DNA from: Ricinus communis
Lineage: Eukaryota; Streptophyta; Magnoliopsida; Malpighiales; Euphorbiaceae
Direction: 5' to 3'
DNA length: 64,000 bases
NCBI RefSeq assembly: GCF_019578655.1
Contig: NC_063264.1
Span: forward strand, 3,038,001-3,102,000
A program made the translations under genes and the position numbers. How positions within the stretch are numbered: the stretch's first letter is position 1; every line of letters begins with the position of its first letter. Shown here piece by piece: positions 49,248 through 61,501 of this stretch. Under the pieces are notes generated by a model, which was not told the DNA's origin, made no database searches, and saw only the letters and a list, made by a program, of their open reading frames with translations.

Positions 49248-51051
49248 CATACACAAAAATCATGCACCTTTTTAATTATTGACATTCAAAGAATTGACCA
49301 ATATATTTATATTCTTGACTAATGATTGTAACTGCAAAATAAAAAAAGTTTCAAGTGCGAAAAGGCCACTCCACTATATGCAGTAAAATGGATAAATTAA
49401 CTAATTTTTTCCACTGTTGTATGCCTTTTTTGTAAACTCATGTGAAAAGTAAATGCACTATTTTTTAATTTGTTTGGTAAAAGAAATGGAAAACCCTCTT
49501 ATGGATACTAATTCCACTAACATCCAATTGGTTATTATTTACTGGTCATTCTTTATTTATGTTTATTTAATTCATACCTTAAACCCTTTTAAATAAGTAT
49601 TACCGATTGGGTAAGGCACTAATTAATAATCCCATACTTTTGTAGCAATTTCATCCACGGCCACATGTTTATAGAAATTTCTATGTGAACGTTGCTATAA
49701 AGGAAAACAATGTGGAGGAATGATTTTCTTTTTTGTTTTTCTTCTTTTTCCTTTTCAAACCAAAAGAAGAGGAAAGAGACGAAAAGAGTGATAGGTAATG
49801 GGACAGAAGGAACTTTTTATAGGTTTTTAAGGAACCGTTAAGATAAATAACAGCTTTTCCATAAAATGATGATTCACGTGATGGGCCATCTTTTTTGTGG
49901 GCTGTCTTGTTTGACCGCTACAACCTCATCCACTGTGGCGGTCGGGTCCCATAATGCTTATTTTGAGTTCCCATTCTTAGTTCAAGTTTTTGAATTAAAA
50001 GGTGTGGAAAATTAAAAGACTTATTCTAGAGGCAAACCGACATATTGTGTCTTTCTCAATCATTTTTTTCCCTTTTTCACAGGGAGGGTTTTTTTGTAGC
50101 AAAATAAAACGGGTATCCGTTGTAAACCGATTGAAAGGAATTGGGAAGTTAATTAGCTTTTTCAAAACTAAAGAAGGTGAAGACAAGCAAAAATTACTAT
50201 AGTTTTTCTCTTATATTTTAAAGAGAAAATGATACTTTATTGAAAATATTTCTAATGATTGATTTTGCTATAATAAAAATAGAAAAGGAACAATTGTGTA
50301 TTCACAGTCTACAGACAAAGGAAATAAGTTATTTTTCTCTCGTTCCAAATAAGTGGGAGGAAAACAAAAGACAGGAGGAATCTTTATCATTTTCTCCTCC
50401 TATTTTTCATCTTTCCAGACAAAGAATTAAGGAAAATGGCATGAACGACATGCCCTGAAAGTCATTTCATCAAACTCACAATAAAAATCATTTTACAAAT
50501 TTTTGTTTCAACAAGTGATTATTTTTAGATGGTTGATGGGGGTTGGTTGCTTGAGGAAAGAGATTAGAAGGGTAAATAACAGTAGCTAGCATGTTTTAAT
50601 GGAGAATGAGTGACTGACAGATTTAGATTACAAATCTGAATCAACCAATAAATTTAAGTAACAGTAGATTGCTTATAATCATTATGATACTTGAGCTGTT
50701 AAACTTTTAATTGGGTTAGTGGATGAGAGGTTTGATATGACAAAAGAAATGTAATAATCAAGTAACTAGACTTTAATGTGCCAGATTATCCAGCATATAT
50801 TCTTTAATTTGAAAATCATAAAAGTTTAAGCTACGAAGTAGATATTAAGTATAATTTTATATTTTTAATACACTCTGACCTGAGAATTATTATTAGACTT
50901 AGAAGCGTAATTAAATAAAGACTTATTTCAGTTTTGACTGAAATATTTAATTAATTATATAAAATTAGTCAATATTTTATTTTCGGCTAAAATATGAAAA
51001 CGGAAGGACATGATCAATTTTGATTAACTGTCTTTTGACTCAAAATGCAAG

Positions 51052-53063
51052 ATGCGAGACTTCAAATTTTGAGACCACCAGTTTTTAACATTTATGAAAT
51101 ACCAGTGCCAAAAGAATACTTACTGATATAAGTTTCCATGCATACAGTTCATATTAATCATCTATGGATGTAAAACTTTCATACTGCTGATAACTAACAA
51201 ATATAATGCAGCAAGTCCGACCCATAAACAGGAAATCGTATAGGCTACAGGCTGTTGATACATTTCAAAAATTTGTACCTGAATTTGATCCCACCAGTGC
51301 AATGTCATTATGGCGTAACAAGTTTTCTGCAAATCTGCAGATCAATGAAAGAAAGCAGAGCCCAGGTAATAAGCTGAAATTGCCTTCATATAGTTAATGG
51401 GCAAAGGGAGACCCCTTTATTGCCCTGTTGCAGGCCAATTATATAAACAGGTCATACTTAGGCTAACATAGTGCTTCTCATTGTACAGCATGTCCTTCGG
51501 TTGTCAGAAATTATAAATTTCAATAGTTCATCATGGGTGGTCAAGAATTGGATGTGATTTTTCCAAGCCTTTTTCACCGCACCACTGAACACCATTTTTA
51601 TTATATTTGTATTCTAGCATATTGTTCTATCTGATTCTTTCACTGTCTAATCTTCAAGTGGTACCATAGCATATGAACTTGATACGAATATTTATTTTCA
51701 AATATAATTACACATACGTAGTGGAGCAATAAATATTTTCAAACCTAAAATGATGCACCTGGGATTGCTGTCCATTGCATTCAGTCAGAAAGATTCTACT
51801 TTTCAACTTTCCCCTCCTTTCTCCATAATTCAGCCCAATTCCCATTTTTCATCTTCTCCACATCTGCCTTTATCATTCTAAACAGTTGCTTTCTTCCATG
51901 TTTTCTAAGCCTTCTCTGTTCCTTTCCTTCTCTTAAAAACAAAACAAAAGAAAAGTTATAATCAGGCTTCACCCAGTGTTCAAATTACTTCTCACATCTT
52001 GTAAAGATCTTACAAGTTTCGAACTTATTGATAAAATTCTCTTTTCATTTCATCAACTCTATAACCCTCTCTTGAGATCTCATAATATTATTAAGAAATA
52101 TTCTAAAAATATAAGGATATCATAATTTTAAACTCGTAAAAATTTATTTTAGAGGCATTCACTAATCCACTGATACATATTTTATATATATTGCTGACAA
52201 ATAATATGTATAAAATAATTATGAAATTTAAAAGAAGTTTTTTTGCCAAATATAAAACACTTAAATTATATTATTTATCTATAGATCGAATGCAATGCAC
52301 TGACAATAGCGAAGAAAGAGCACTAAAAAGAAAATAACTCCAAAAGCATAAAAATATAATATTGATGAATTTTAGAGTGTCGTAGTTATAATAATTTTTT
52401 AATACTTTATATATTTATTGAACAAAAATTATAAAATTTTAAATTAATTTACATAAAAGCTTTTTTTTTTTTGAAAAACTTATATAAAAATATTTTAGTA
52501 TGTAATTCTTTTATAAAATTTACATATTAAAATATTTTATATAAAAGTGACTCAAATTTTATAATTTTTTTTAAATAAATACATAAAAGTATTAAAAAGT
52601 AAAATTCACTTATAATATTTAGTTCCTTTATACAAAATATTTCATTCAAGTTGATGGGCCTGCTTTATTAAATCAATGGAAAAGCAGACCAATTCTAAGT
52701 GAAGATCTACGCAGGCTTTCGAGTTTTGACTACTCAAATGTTGGGTTTGATAATCCCAACTCTAAACCAAAAGGCATAGCCTTCTTGGGCTAAAAATGTT
52801 GTGTTCTGCTACAAAATCAATTTAATATAATGATTAGAAAAATTAATTTGATTTAATTAGTTCAAATTTGATTAATCATACCTACCCTCTCCTCTTAACT
52901 AGTTACACTTACCCGTATATATAAACAAGTCCTTGGTTGTCTTGAACAAGAAGGTCTGCTTGATGGTGCACCGAAGCATACAGATGGAGAAACAAAAACT
53001 TATCATTTGAAATTGAAGGAACGTACCACTTTTAACATTGAATATGTGGCCAAGAAATATTAA
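51052..53063 (+). pseudogene. 3' part of an unrecognised multi-exon gene, probably 5'-truncated
   Basis: Four stop-free segments join in phase: 51052-51125 (2 nt plus 24 codons), 51212-51365 (51 codons plus 1 nt), 52651-52773 (2 nt plus 40 codons plus 1 nt) and 52903-53060 (2 nt plus 52 codons), then TAA at 53061. Acceptors all end in AG, and the last follows a pyrimidine tract. The donor after 51365 is a normal GTAATAAG; the donor after 52773 is GC, and that after 51125 reads ATATAAGT instead of GTATAAGT. Sample residues are PPVFNIYEIPVPKEYLL, VDTFQKFVPEFDPTSAMS, SEDLRRLSSFDYSNVGFD and TRIYKQVLGCLEQEGLLDG. The family is not recognised. No upstream exon was found in the AT-rich DNA before 51052, so it looks truncated. 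A functional gene with distant 5' exons and a terminal exon at 51489-51526 as a splice alternative is also possible. Confidence 0.55.
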
Positions 53064-54563
53064 TTCATTTTTTAATTCATTTATCAATCAAGTCTCTATT
53101 TGTCAGAATACAAGCCAAATTATAAATACAAAAATCAATATGCTACGGATAGATTAGAAAATGGGTGCTTTGGTTTTCTCATTATGTAATGTTTTCCTTC
53201 AATTTTGCTTTGTCCATGAGCTGTCCTGTGAAAAGTGTAAGAAAATCTTGCATATGCTTTTAGCTCTGTATAAATTTCAAGTCCAATGTTAGCTCTGTCT
53301 TCTCCTTGCCAGGAGTTAGGGTCGAGTAACTATTAATGAACAAGCTTTTGATCGCCCTTTATTTATTTATTTGTGTTTATTTAATATGCATTATGCATGT
53401 TAATCTTAAATTACATGTATCGATTGCAGGGGGCAGCTATGGGAACTTTGAATTATGCTAACTGTAGATAAAGTTTAAGCCATCTTACATTTGACAGTAA
53501 CCCCATTTGTGCCAATGGTAACTGTCCTTACTCAAGATTGCTCCAGAGGCTTAGTTTGTTAGTTACATAAATTGGGAAATATGGTGAGAGATTAAGGTAC
53601 TCATTGACCATTTTTTTTTAATAATAAATACATCTACTTTTAGATATGAACATAATTTAATTCTATAAAAAAGTTGTGTCTTTCTCTGGGTAACCTATAA
53701 CAATAGGTGTATTTAAGACAAGAAAAGAAACAAGACACTGAGAAAAATCATTGGCTTGAAATGGTTTATGATAATCAAAGGTAGAGAATAAGAAGGTTCC
53801 TAATTAGGAAAATTCATCAACAGTATCTTAGTATAGAGTTACTTTTTGATATTGCTAAATCTCACTTTCCAGTCAGCAAAAGTATGCTACCTGCCTACGT
53901 ATACACTTTTAAGGCAACCAATGGCTAGGTGGAGATACGAGAGACAGATACTTCTGTAAGACTCTTTCATTCACTACAAAGCTAGTGTTTACTTAAAACA
54001 CAAACAAACCCCACGAGTGTATCTACGTCTATGCTATTCCTCCCCACAAAAACACAACATAATATAACAGCATGTAAATGAGGCTTCAACCGAAAGATTT
54101 TTCCTTTTTTTCGCCCTTCATTTGTATTTAACACAGGATCTTGCGTTGTGTATCTATATACATTATCTTATCTTTGTATCATTTGTTGATGTGTACTATT
54201 TTTTCATGAAGTAATGTTTGTTTCTAGAAATATGTTTGTGTTAGGGGCAGGAAGTGAGTTTGTAAAATTAAGAAAGTGTACAAAGCACAGATGATTGGTG
54301 GGGGTGGCTTCCTTCTTCTTCTACAAGGAAAAAAAGGGCTTGAAAATGACATTGCACCAAGATCCAAAATGTGAATTGCATGATTGGACTGCAAGGGAAT
54401 GTGAAATTTATTCATTTTTCTTTTTTTCTTTTGTTTTTGGTCTCATCAACAGTGGCCTTATTTAGTTCACCCTTGCCTAAGCAAAACCTTACAGTTTTTC
54501 TGTCTCTCTTGTTATTTTCCCTCCCATTTCTCTCACTTACATGAGCCACGCCCACTTCTCCAA
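53064..54563. other. Spacer and promoter side of the microprotein gene
   Basis: No gene was found, apart from a short splice-acceptor-preceded frame at 53431-53472 that is too brief to support. The stretch 54400-54563 has pyrimidine-rich leader character and is probably 5' UTR of the downstream two-exon gene. Confidence 0.45.
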
Positions 54564-55268
54564 ATGGGCTGGCTGCAATCCCTCCTCTCTCCACTGAGGA
54601 AGCTTTGGTTTCGTCTGCATTCAACTCCAAAAAAGAGTACGTAATTATTTATGCCCATATATAGCTGCATTTTCAGTATCAGTATATGTCGCTTATGCAG
54701 GATGATTTCTGTGGTTTTCCTTGAAAAAATTGCATACATTAATACTTCATTCATTATCAAATATCTCTAACATCTATCTTGTCTTTCTGCTTCCTGGGTT
54801 CTTTTCCTTTGCTGGAAAATTCAATCTAAATTCATCCCACCAACCACCAACTCCTCTGTTTACTTACCTGAAACAAATTAATACCAAATAGACAACATCC
54901 AGGTCTGCAATCTTTCTTTCTTTCTTTCTTTCTTTTCTGATTACTCCAAACAATCCATTCATCTATGACCAATCTCCTTTACAAGTTTCTCTAGTTAATT
55001 CTTGGTTCCATTGAGAAAAATATTCTTGCTTTTGAACTCACAATTAAGATTGTATCTCAAAAGATTTCTTTAATTTGCTGCAATATGATGATCAAACTTT
55101 ATTCTTGGAGATTCTGTTTTTCTCAACTGAAATTTGTTATTAACTTTCTCAGGAAGAGGGATATACATTCTATACGAGGATGTGAAGTCTTGCCCTTATG
55201 AAGATGTACATGTCCTATGGTCAATACTAGTGGAGGCACATACACCTTCCATGCCATCAAAACAATGA
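54564..55268 (+). CDS. 62-residue plant microprotein, two exons
   Basis: Exon 1 (54564-54636, 24 codons plus 1 nt) ends at a donor GTACGTAA. Exon 2 (55153-55268) follows a TTTCTCAG acceptor and ends in TGA. The protein starts MGWLQSLLSPLRKLWFRLHS, with a short amphipathic N-terminus, then a basic patch and RRGIYILYEDVKSC. It continues through PYEDVHVLWSILVEAH and ends in MPSKQ. From memory this matches a conserved family of short plant proteins of unknown function with the same opening and the same ED-V-H-V-LW-S-IL core; this was not checked. The sequence has clear coding character and clean splice sites, and the 516-nt intron is T-rich. Function, partners and location are unknown; the amphipathic start may associate with membranes or a partner protein. 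Confidence 0.82.
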
Positions 55269-57087
55269 AGGGGAAATACCCAGTACAGAGTCACAAACAA
55301 ATGAGAGTTATATGTACATAAAATATTTATGATGTTTTATATACTCCTCTGAGAGGCCTTTTTTTCCTTTTTCTTTTTCTAGTTTTTGCTTTTCAAGTTA
55401 CTTGTCATCTCAGTTACATAGTAGAACATCACTTCCCTTGTCTCATTTATGTTTCTCCTTTCTTTTCTTCTCTTCCTCTTTTAAACTTGACAAACGATTT
55501 TAACTTTCCTGACTCTAATACTGGCTTGCATTGCAAAGTTCTAAACATGCTTAATACTTAAGAACTAAATGAAGAGGCTAAGGGTGAATTGTAGCTCTAG
55601 TCTTTTTTCTTCAAAAAAAAAAACTATTTTAGCTTCTTATTGTTGCCTTGTCAGTTTCAGCAGTTGGGAATAGCAGTTTGTTTCTTGTTTTCATATCCTA
55701 CTGAAGTTGACCATTGAAAACTATCGAATGGATGGGTCAACATACAATGATATTTCTAAAACCTTCAATAAAGTCGTATACAATCGCTAACCACAAGCAA
55801 TCAACAGTAGTATTCAAGTGGAAAAAAATGAAAAGAAAAGACAATACCAATTCTACAAATTGTATTGCATCAGGAAACACTTTCTTTAATGCTAAATATG
55901 CGTCATGTTTGTTTATATTTAATTGACAAATCTTACCTAACATGATAAACATATTCTAATTCAGGAGCTGCTTTCCCAATTTTTTTTTAAGAAAAAAAAA
56001 AGGATTTAAAAGCTTTAAGTGGGGAAAAGGCAGGTGTCCAGTTGAGCAATAAAAAAATGAAAATTATACTTGAACTTTAACAAAGAACATAGAGCAAATT
56101 TAAAAACAAGAGGGAAAATCTCGTATATGCCATGTTTAGCACTCGAAAATATGAAAAATAATCAGATTCGGTTTTCATTTTTGCTTTTGGCATATATTTA
56201 AGGTGTAGGTGAGCATGGGTCAGTGATGATATGCTACAAGGAACCTACATCACCCATCTTGATGTGAAATTTAATGTTCTTTTAAATGCTAATTTAAGAT
56301 GTTGTGTTGGAATTTGGAAGTAGAGTATTGTCGGCACCAGAACATTAATCCTGAGTTCCTGACAAAACATTGTAATTCTGTCTACATGTTCAATAATAAA
56401 AGTTGTCTGTAGCCTACACAACTTCTGAATGAAACTTCTCCTTTTTCTTTCTTTGAAATGCCATTTATGAATGAAACTGAAATCGCTAACTTTGAGGCAA
56501 TTATTAATGAACAAGTCATTTTGTGCAGCTTGGTTGCATAGTTTTCGCAACGATTTTCTGCTATAAAACACAGGTTTCTCATATTACGTTGGAATGTATC
56601 AGTATTTTGAAACACGGACCGGAGCAGCAGTTCAATTGAAAATCGAACCGATGACTGATTTGATTTAGCAAAGCTTGGATTCAAATTTTTTACTTTTTAT
56701 TTTATATTTTGTATTTTGATTCTTCATTTTAACTCTAAAAGCATTATGTTATCGTCTTTTTAAAAGATCAGCATGTTGGACTATAGTTTGGAAGAGTCAA
56801 AACCTGTTAGATCAAGGAACTATTTAATTGAAGGGTTCACCAACTGGTTTCGCTATAAGTGAAAGAAAAAAAAGGGAATTAGAAAATATTGGCAATCGTA
56901 GTATCTACATTCACCACTGACATACACATAGTGTTCACTTTGAACTTGCAATAACTTGAAGCAAATGCAAGAGTTATTATCAAATTGATTAATGGGCTTT
57001 TCACTAAATCATGATTCATAATATAAGAGTTTCCTCGACAGAATTTACGACATTCTAATAGGATAATGAGTACAATTGCATAAAAAC
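55269..57087. other. Intergenic region downstream of the microprotein gene
   Basis: It contains the 3' UTR of the microprotein gene and AT-rich sequence. Open frames at 55714 (plus), 55737, 56245 and 56382 (minus) lack domain or splice support. Nothing else is recognisable. Confidence 0.45.
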
Positions 57088-57202
57088 CTGGTAAGCCGGA
57101 GGCAGGTGAAAAATGACACCATGCATAAAGGAAACCAGAGGATTTTCTTTATTCAGTGCTTCAAACTTGAAAGGTCTTTCAATCAGCCTCAAAGCTACAG
57201 TT
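57088..57202 (-). other. Orphan exon-like segment
   Basis: On the minus strand a TTTTTGCAG acceptor is followed by 1 nt plus 38 stop-free codons and a donor CAG-GTTTTT. The predicted residues look protein-like (VALRLIERPFKFEALNK, then FMHGVIFHLPPAYQ). No neighbouring exon in matching phase was found on either side. It may be an exon of an unseen gene, a relic, or an alternative 3' exon of the SurE-like gene. Family not recognised. Confidence 0.35.
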
Positions 57203-58161
57203 CTGCAAAAATTTTACAAAATTTTAGCTTACGAAAGAACAGGAAGACCTAACAGTGTTAAAATATAGATATTTGAACACAGAACTCAGAATGGAATGTC
57301 AGTGCAATAAAGGCATCATGAACCAACTTATAGATGTCTATAAGCTCGAGTCACGGAAGCCACCCTATGAAATTCTTTCCCACAATAAGGAATTATCACT
57401 GTGGTGTGTGGCAAACGAGAAGAATCCAGTTACTCAAAGCAGTATAAGTTTCTCTGATTAATCACCGTAAGATAACAGCAATTCTTAATCAGATATAGTA
57501 GTACTTATCCAAAAACTTATTCCAGTTCAGATTTATGAAGGGCAGAAAGAACGAAATAAAGTTTTTGTCACTGCAAAGAAAATCTTTGCTGCCTACAAAC
57601 TTTTACCAAAAACACAACCGATGTTCTGATCTTTGAGCCAAAGTGAATAAACTTAAGGGAACTCTCAATTTCCAGTCTGCTCCAACTAGAAACATAGGTT
57701 CATTAAAAAAATTGTCTACTTCATCTACTTGAATATATAATCCTGACAACTTCAGCAAGACAATGAAAGAAAATGTGGTCTTAGTCTGTGTGTAACACAA
57801 AACAATTAGTAAAAGAAACTAGATATGATTGATTCTAAATATCAGAATTATGTACTTCAGTTAGGAGGCCAAACATGTGATATCTTCTTTATTCTGCTTC
57901 TCTAAGTCATATTTTAAAATGTCACATTTACTGTAACAAGCTAATTCTATCTTTGCAAAGAAACTTATGAAAAGCAATAATGAAATGGCTGTATTCTGAG
58001 CAACATAACTGAAGTTAGAGAAACGAAGGGATAAATGATGTCTCGACATATGAGGATGCTAAGGTATCGTACAGCGTTTGCTCAATGAATATAACTGACT
58101 TGTATCATGCCTTAATGAATGAAACTAAACAATTCTGTTTTACCACCTGAGATCCCAGAAA
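57203..58161. other. Region downstream of the SurE-like gene
   Basis: Probably 3' UTR of the SurE-like gene near 58161, then sequence without a supported gene. A minus-strand open frame at 57603-57800 has protein-like character in part but no convincing splice sites. Confidence 0.4.
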
Positions 58162-61100
58162 TTACAAGGCTGATGGAGATGAGCGGTCCACCACGCCTGG
58201 CAGCCAATCTACAAAGTACCCTAGGCAGTTATTCTCTGCACGAGAGAGGGCGCTGAGGGGAGTAACAGTAATCTGAAATGGATGCAAATATTTTGTTAAC
58301 TATGGGAAATTCTATTCAGATAAGTTGCAACATATGACATGAAGATACACACATATCCTTCCTGAAGAAATTTGTGATCTGAATCTTCATCATCAACTTG
58401 GGCTCCCCTTACCTATAAGAAGAAGGGCAAGCATTCATAAATTTAAGTACAGCAACATTTAATAAAAAGACAAGCAGGAAACATGGAGCTTTATTTCCTT
58501 TCCTGTTAATTGGTAATTGGTCAATGTACTCAAAACATTCAGATCAACATGAAACAGTTCAGAAAATTTGTATTAGTACTGACTCGACTGATTCTATAGG
58601 TCCACTTCTATAGCATTATGAACTACCACTCCAGTTTTCTTCTTTGAGAAGAATGTCTTTCCCACCTAGATAGGAGCAAAAAGTGGTCTAGAAGAAGGGA
58701 AAAGGAATTAAAATGTAAACACTATTTCTCAAAAGACAAAAAGCAAAGGTAAGAAAGAGGTGAAGGGGGAAGGTAGACATCTCATTATTTAGTCCAAGAT
58801 GACAGAGAATCACTCATCCTTCTCTGGGAAAAAGCTTAGATTTAGAAAAAAGAAAAAAGATATTGAGAAAATATTATGATAACAACAAAATTATCAGCTT
58901 AGCAGAAACATGGACGAAAAACTTTTTACTAAAGAGATAAGCATATGATAAAGAAAGAACGGGGGGCCTACTTCTCTCCTGAACCACATTTGTTCTTGAG
59001 ATTCATTTGATTCATCAACTTCTGTTTCTACTGCTGACTTTGTGTCCATTGTCATGGTTGATAACATTTTCCTTCCTTCCATGCCAGAATGAACTTGCCT
59101 CCAACCCATCTTAAATATGCTTCTTCCCTGCCTAGTTAGCTTATACCCCTTATGAAAGCACAAGAAACAGCCAAAAAACCACAATAGCATTTCAGTTCGT
59201 ATGCATAACAGCATGGCTAGAATGGGACATGCCATACAGTCCACAGTCAAAGAATTTGCAACACATAGGATTATAAGAATGACAAAAATTAATGAGTAAT
59301 AAAATACCCCCCACCACCAAATGGATCCTCTTTCTTCAGAAGTCCCTCATTAAAGACAATATTACTGAAGAAAATTATGGATCAGAGAAGAAATGTATTT
59401 CAGGTGAAACAAGAACCATGCATGCGCCCGTATCTGTTTTTAAGCTTACACCATGTTGGAACCAACAGAACCATTAAAACAGAACATTTCATAAATCAAT
59501 TACAAACATTTGTCAACAAGGAATTCAATTTATGGTTCCTGACAAGTGTTGGCTTCCTTTTATGCCAGATACTTGGATCAGTTTTCACTGATATTGAAAA
59601 TGAAAAGAAGAAGCATCCAAAAGGATTCTGATGCTAACATGTTTTCTTACTTTAAAGTGGGGTGGGGTGGCTAACTCAATGGTAGAGTACTCAGCTTTCA
59701 AGTGCGGCTAATATACCGAAATATTCTAACAAGCTAGTCTGCAATTTACCTTATGATTGGCAACATTTGTTGGCAAATCTATATTCAGAAAACAGCCCGA
59801 CTGATAGGTTCGATTCTTAATCTCAACAAGTATTGCACTAATGATAGGTTCGCAAGCCTCAGCACCAAGTGCGAAGTCCTGAATAGTGCTCTTACCTCCA
59901 ACCCTACAAGTGTCAAAAATAGTCATAAGGAAGCAAATTACTCTTTGTACATGTTAAAAGAAAATTAAAAAATAAAAATGAATTCCTGAGAAACAATTGT
60001 AATTCATTAATAAGAACAAAATTCTTCTTGTTGATCAGGGTATATGATATGCCAGCTTACCAATCATAGGAAATGGAGATTGAAGGTACACCAAAAAAGA
60101 AGGCCTCCCGAGCACCAGCAACTGTGCCAGAGTAAACACTGCAATTTTCTGAGAAGCTTATAAGCATAAACCAGAAGATGCCTAAAACTAAAACACATAA
60201 TGACAGGTTACTTGGAAGCCATAGAGGTTACGTGGGAATTTTTCTTGTTCGATCATAATATTACAGTACGATTACTGCCCCTGAACTTATTTCAAGTTTT
60301 CTTTTTTCAAACAAAATTTTCACTTTCAAAAAGAGGAAGGGAGGGAAGATGAGAAGACTACAATAGGGAAATGGAATTCTGCAGCTGAAAATTGAAGAGA
60401 ATAAAAAGAATGCATAGAAGCATAATGGTACTAACATGTGATAGCCACAGTTGCTCCCCATGTTTATACCACTGATCACCTGTGAAGAAATAGAAAAATC
60501 AATATATCACCACCTTTATGCAGTGCAGCTAGCTGATCAACAGAATCTAACTTCTTGTGACAAGAATGTGTATAATCATCTTATCCAGCACAGAACAGTC
60601 ATTCAACAATGTGACTTCAAATAAGAAAGAAATGAGCAAAGTGTATCCCAAAATAAGAGAAATGAGTAAAGATACTAAGCAAACCCATCCACTCTATAAA
60701 TGAGTTGATTTACACTTTCATAGCTACAGATTAAGCAGAGAGTTACCAGATCAGGAACTGAAGGAAAAAGTGCTGTTGAGACTCCTAAAGAAGCACAATC
60801 GGCCGGAGTTCCTGCAGTTACATGTAAAACTTCAATTATTGCTGAAATAGTAGTGAAGGTTAACTAATTATATAAGGAAGAGGATCAATTGCAGCACAAA
60901 TTGGAAATAGTGATAAACAGTCTCTTCTCTCATACTTACTTTGAGATAAATAAATAAATAATAAATAAAATGATTAATGCTTGCATTTTCCTTACTAAAA
61001 ACAAATAATGACAAGTGCAAAACATTCAAAAAGTGCTGTATATATAAATTATACAAACCAGTTATTATTCCAAAGTATCTAATCAACTCACTGTATTATA

Positions 61101-61501
61101 CACAGTATATATAAAAGATTATAAATATGTTAGAAAAGAAATATACCTGAAATTGCATAAGCTAAGGTTCCTTCAATATCTACTCGTCGAGCTGAAATAG
61201 GATGGCGGTAAGTAATTGAATGACTAACAGCCGATTTTTCACTGTAAGAATTACTCAACATTATAGGAAGAAAAAAAACATATCAAACCGCAATAGAGAA
61301 GTTTCTGTTTTAAAAATCTCGAAAATTAAGCTAAGAAATTATTTTAACAAAAAGTAGAACGTACGAATCAGGTGCGCAAACAAGGATACGGAAACGGTTA
61401 GTAGCAACAAGGACGCGAACGAGAGAGCGGAGTCCAGGAGCGTCAATACCGTCGTCGTTGGTGATCATGATCGTCGGCTTTTGATCAGAGCTGTTTTCCA
61501 T
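58162..61501 (-). CDS. SurE-type 5'-nucleotidase/acid phosphatase, 9 exons
   Basis: Exons, in transcription order: 61501-61365, 61241-61147, 60811-60747, 60479-60436, 60138-60061, 59903-59750, 59148-58972, 58412-58353 and 58272-58162. Phases agree, giving 921 nt and 306 residues. The SurE signature is complete: [12 protein letters not shown] (13-24) with the metal-binding Asp16 and Asp17, [10 protein letters not shown] (47-56, metal-binding Ser49), and [14 protein letters not shown] (100-113) with Asn105. These are followed by [19 protein letters not shown], and the C-terminal part includes [10 protein letters not shown]. Family knowledge: SurE enzymes dephosphorylate nucleoside 5'- and 3'-monophosphates with a divalent metal. 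No clear organelle signal; the protein starts almost directly at the catalytic core. Intron 6 (59149-59749) carries a plastid trnK fragment. Confidence 0.94.
59665..59712 (+). pseudogene. trnK: Plastid-derived trnK-UUU 5' exon fragment
   Basis: On the plus strand a 37-nt piece reads like the 5' half of chloroplast tRNA-Lys, ending in an altered anticodon region (TTC for TTT). GTGCGGCTA follows at 59702, matching the GUGYG start of the group II intron that interrupts plastid trnK. It lies antisense within intron 6 of the SurE-like gene. No 3' half is present, so it is a small nuclear plastid insertion and not a tRNA gene. Confidence 0.7.

Larger units (their letters stand above)
41721..51051. 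other. Large AT-rich intergenic region
   Basis: More than 9 kb without a recognised gene. The first 400 bp are leader and promoter of the Sec14-like gene, with GA-rich tracts at 41820-41890, a (TA)n at 41898-41917 and a (CT)n near 42134. A possible transposon remnant covers about 44390-45560. Simple repeats lie at 46396-46424 (CTT), 46493-46532 (TA), 47279-47300 (AAT) and 49224-49247 (TA). Open frames at 43784, 47060, 50002 and 50240 have no domain or splice support. Confidence 0.45.

Noticed and set aside
51489..51526. A short acceptor-preceded segment that could end the exon chain after 51365 with a stop at 51524
   Set aside because: It also fits the phase, but the longer route through 52651-52773 and 52903-53063 gives much more protein-like sequence. 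It is kept only as a possible alternative terminal exon.
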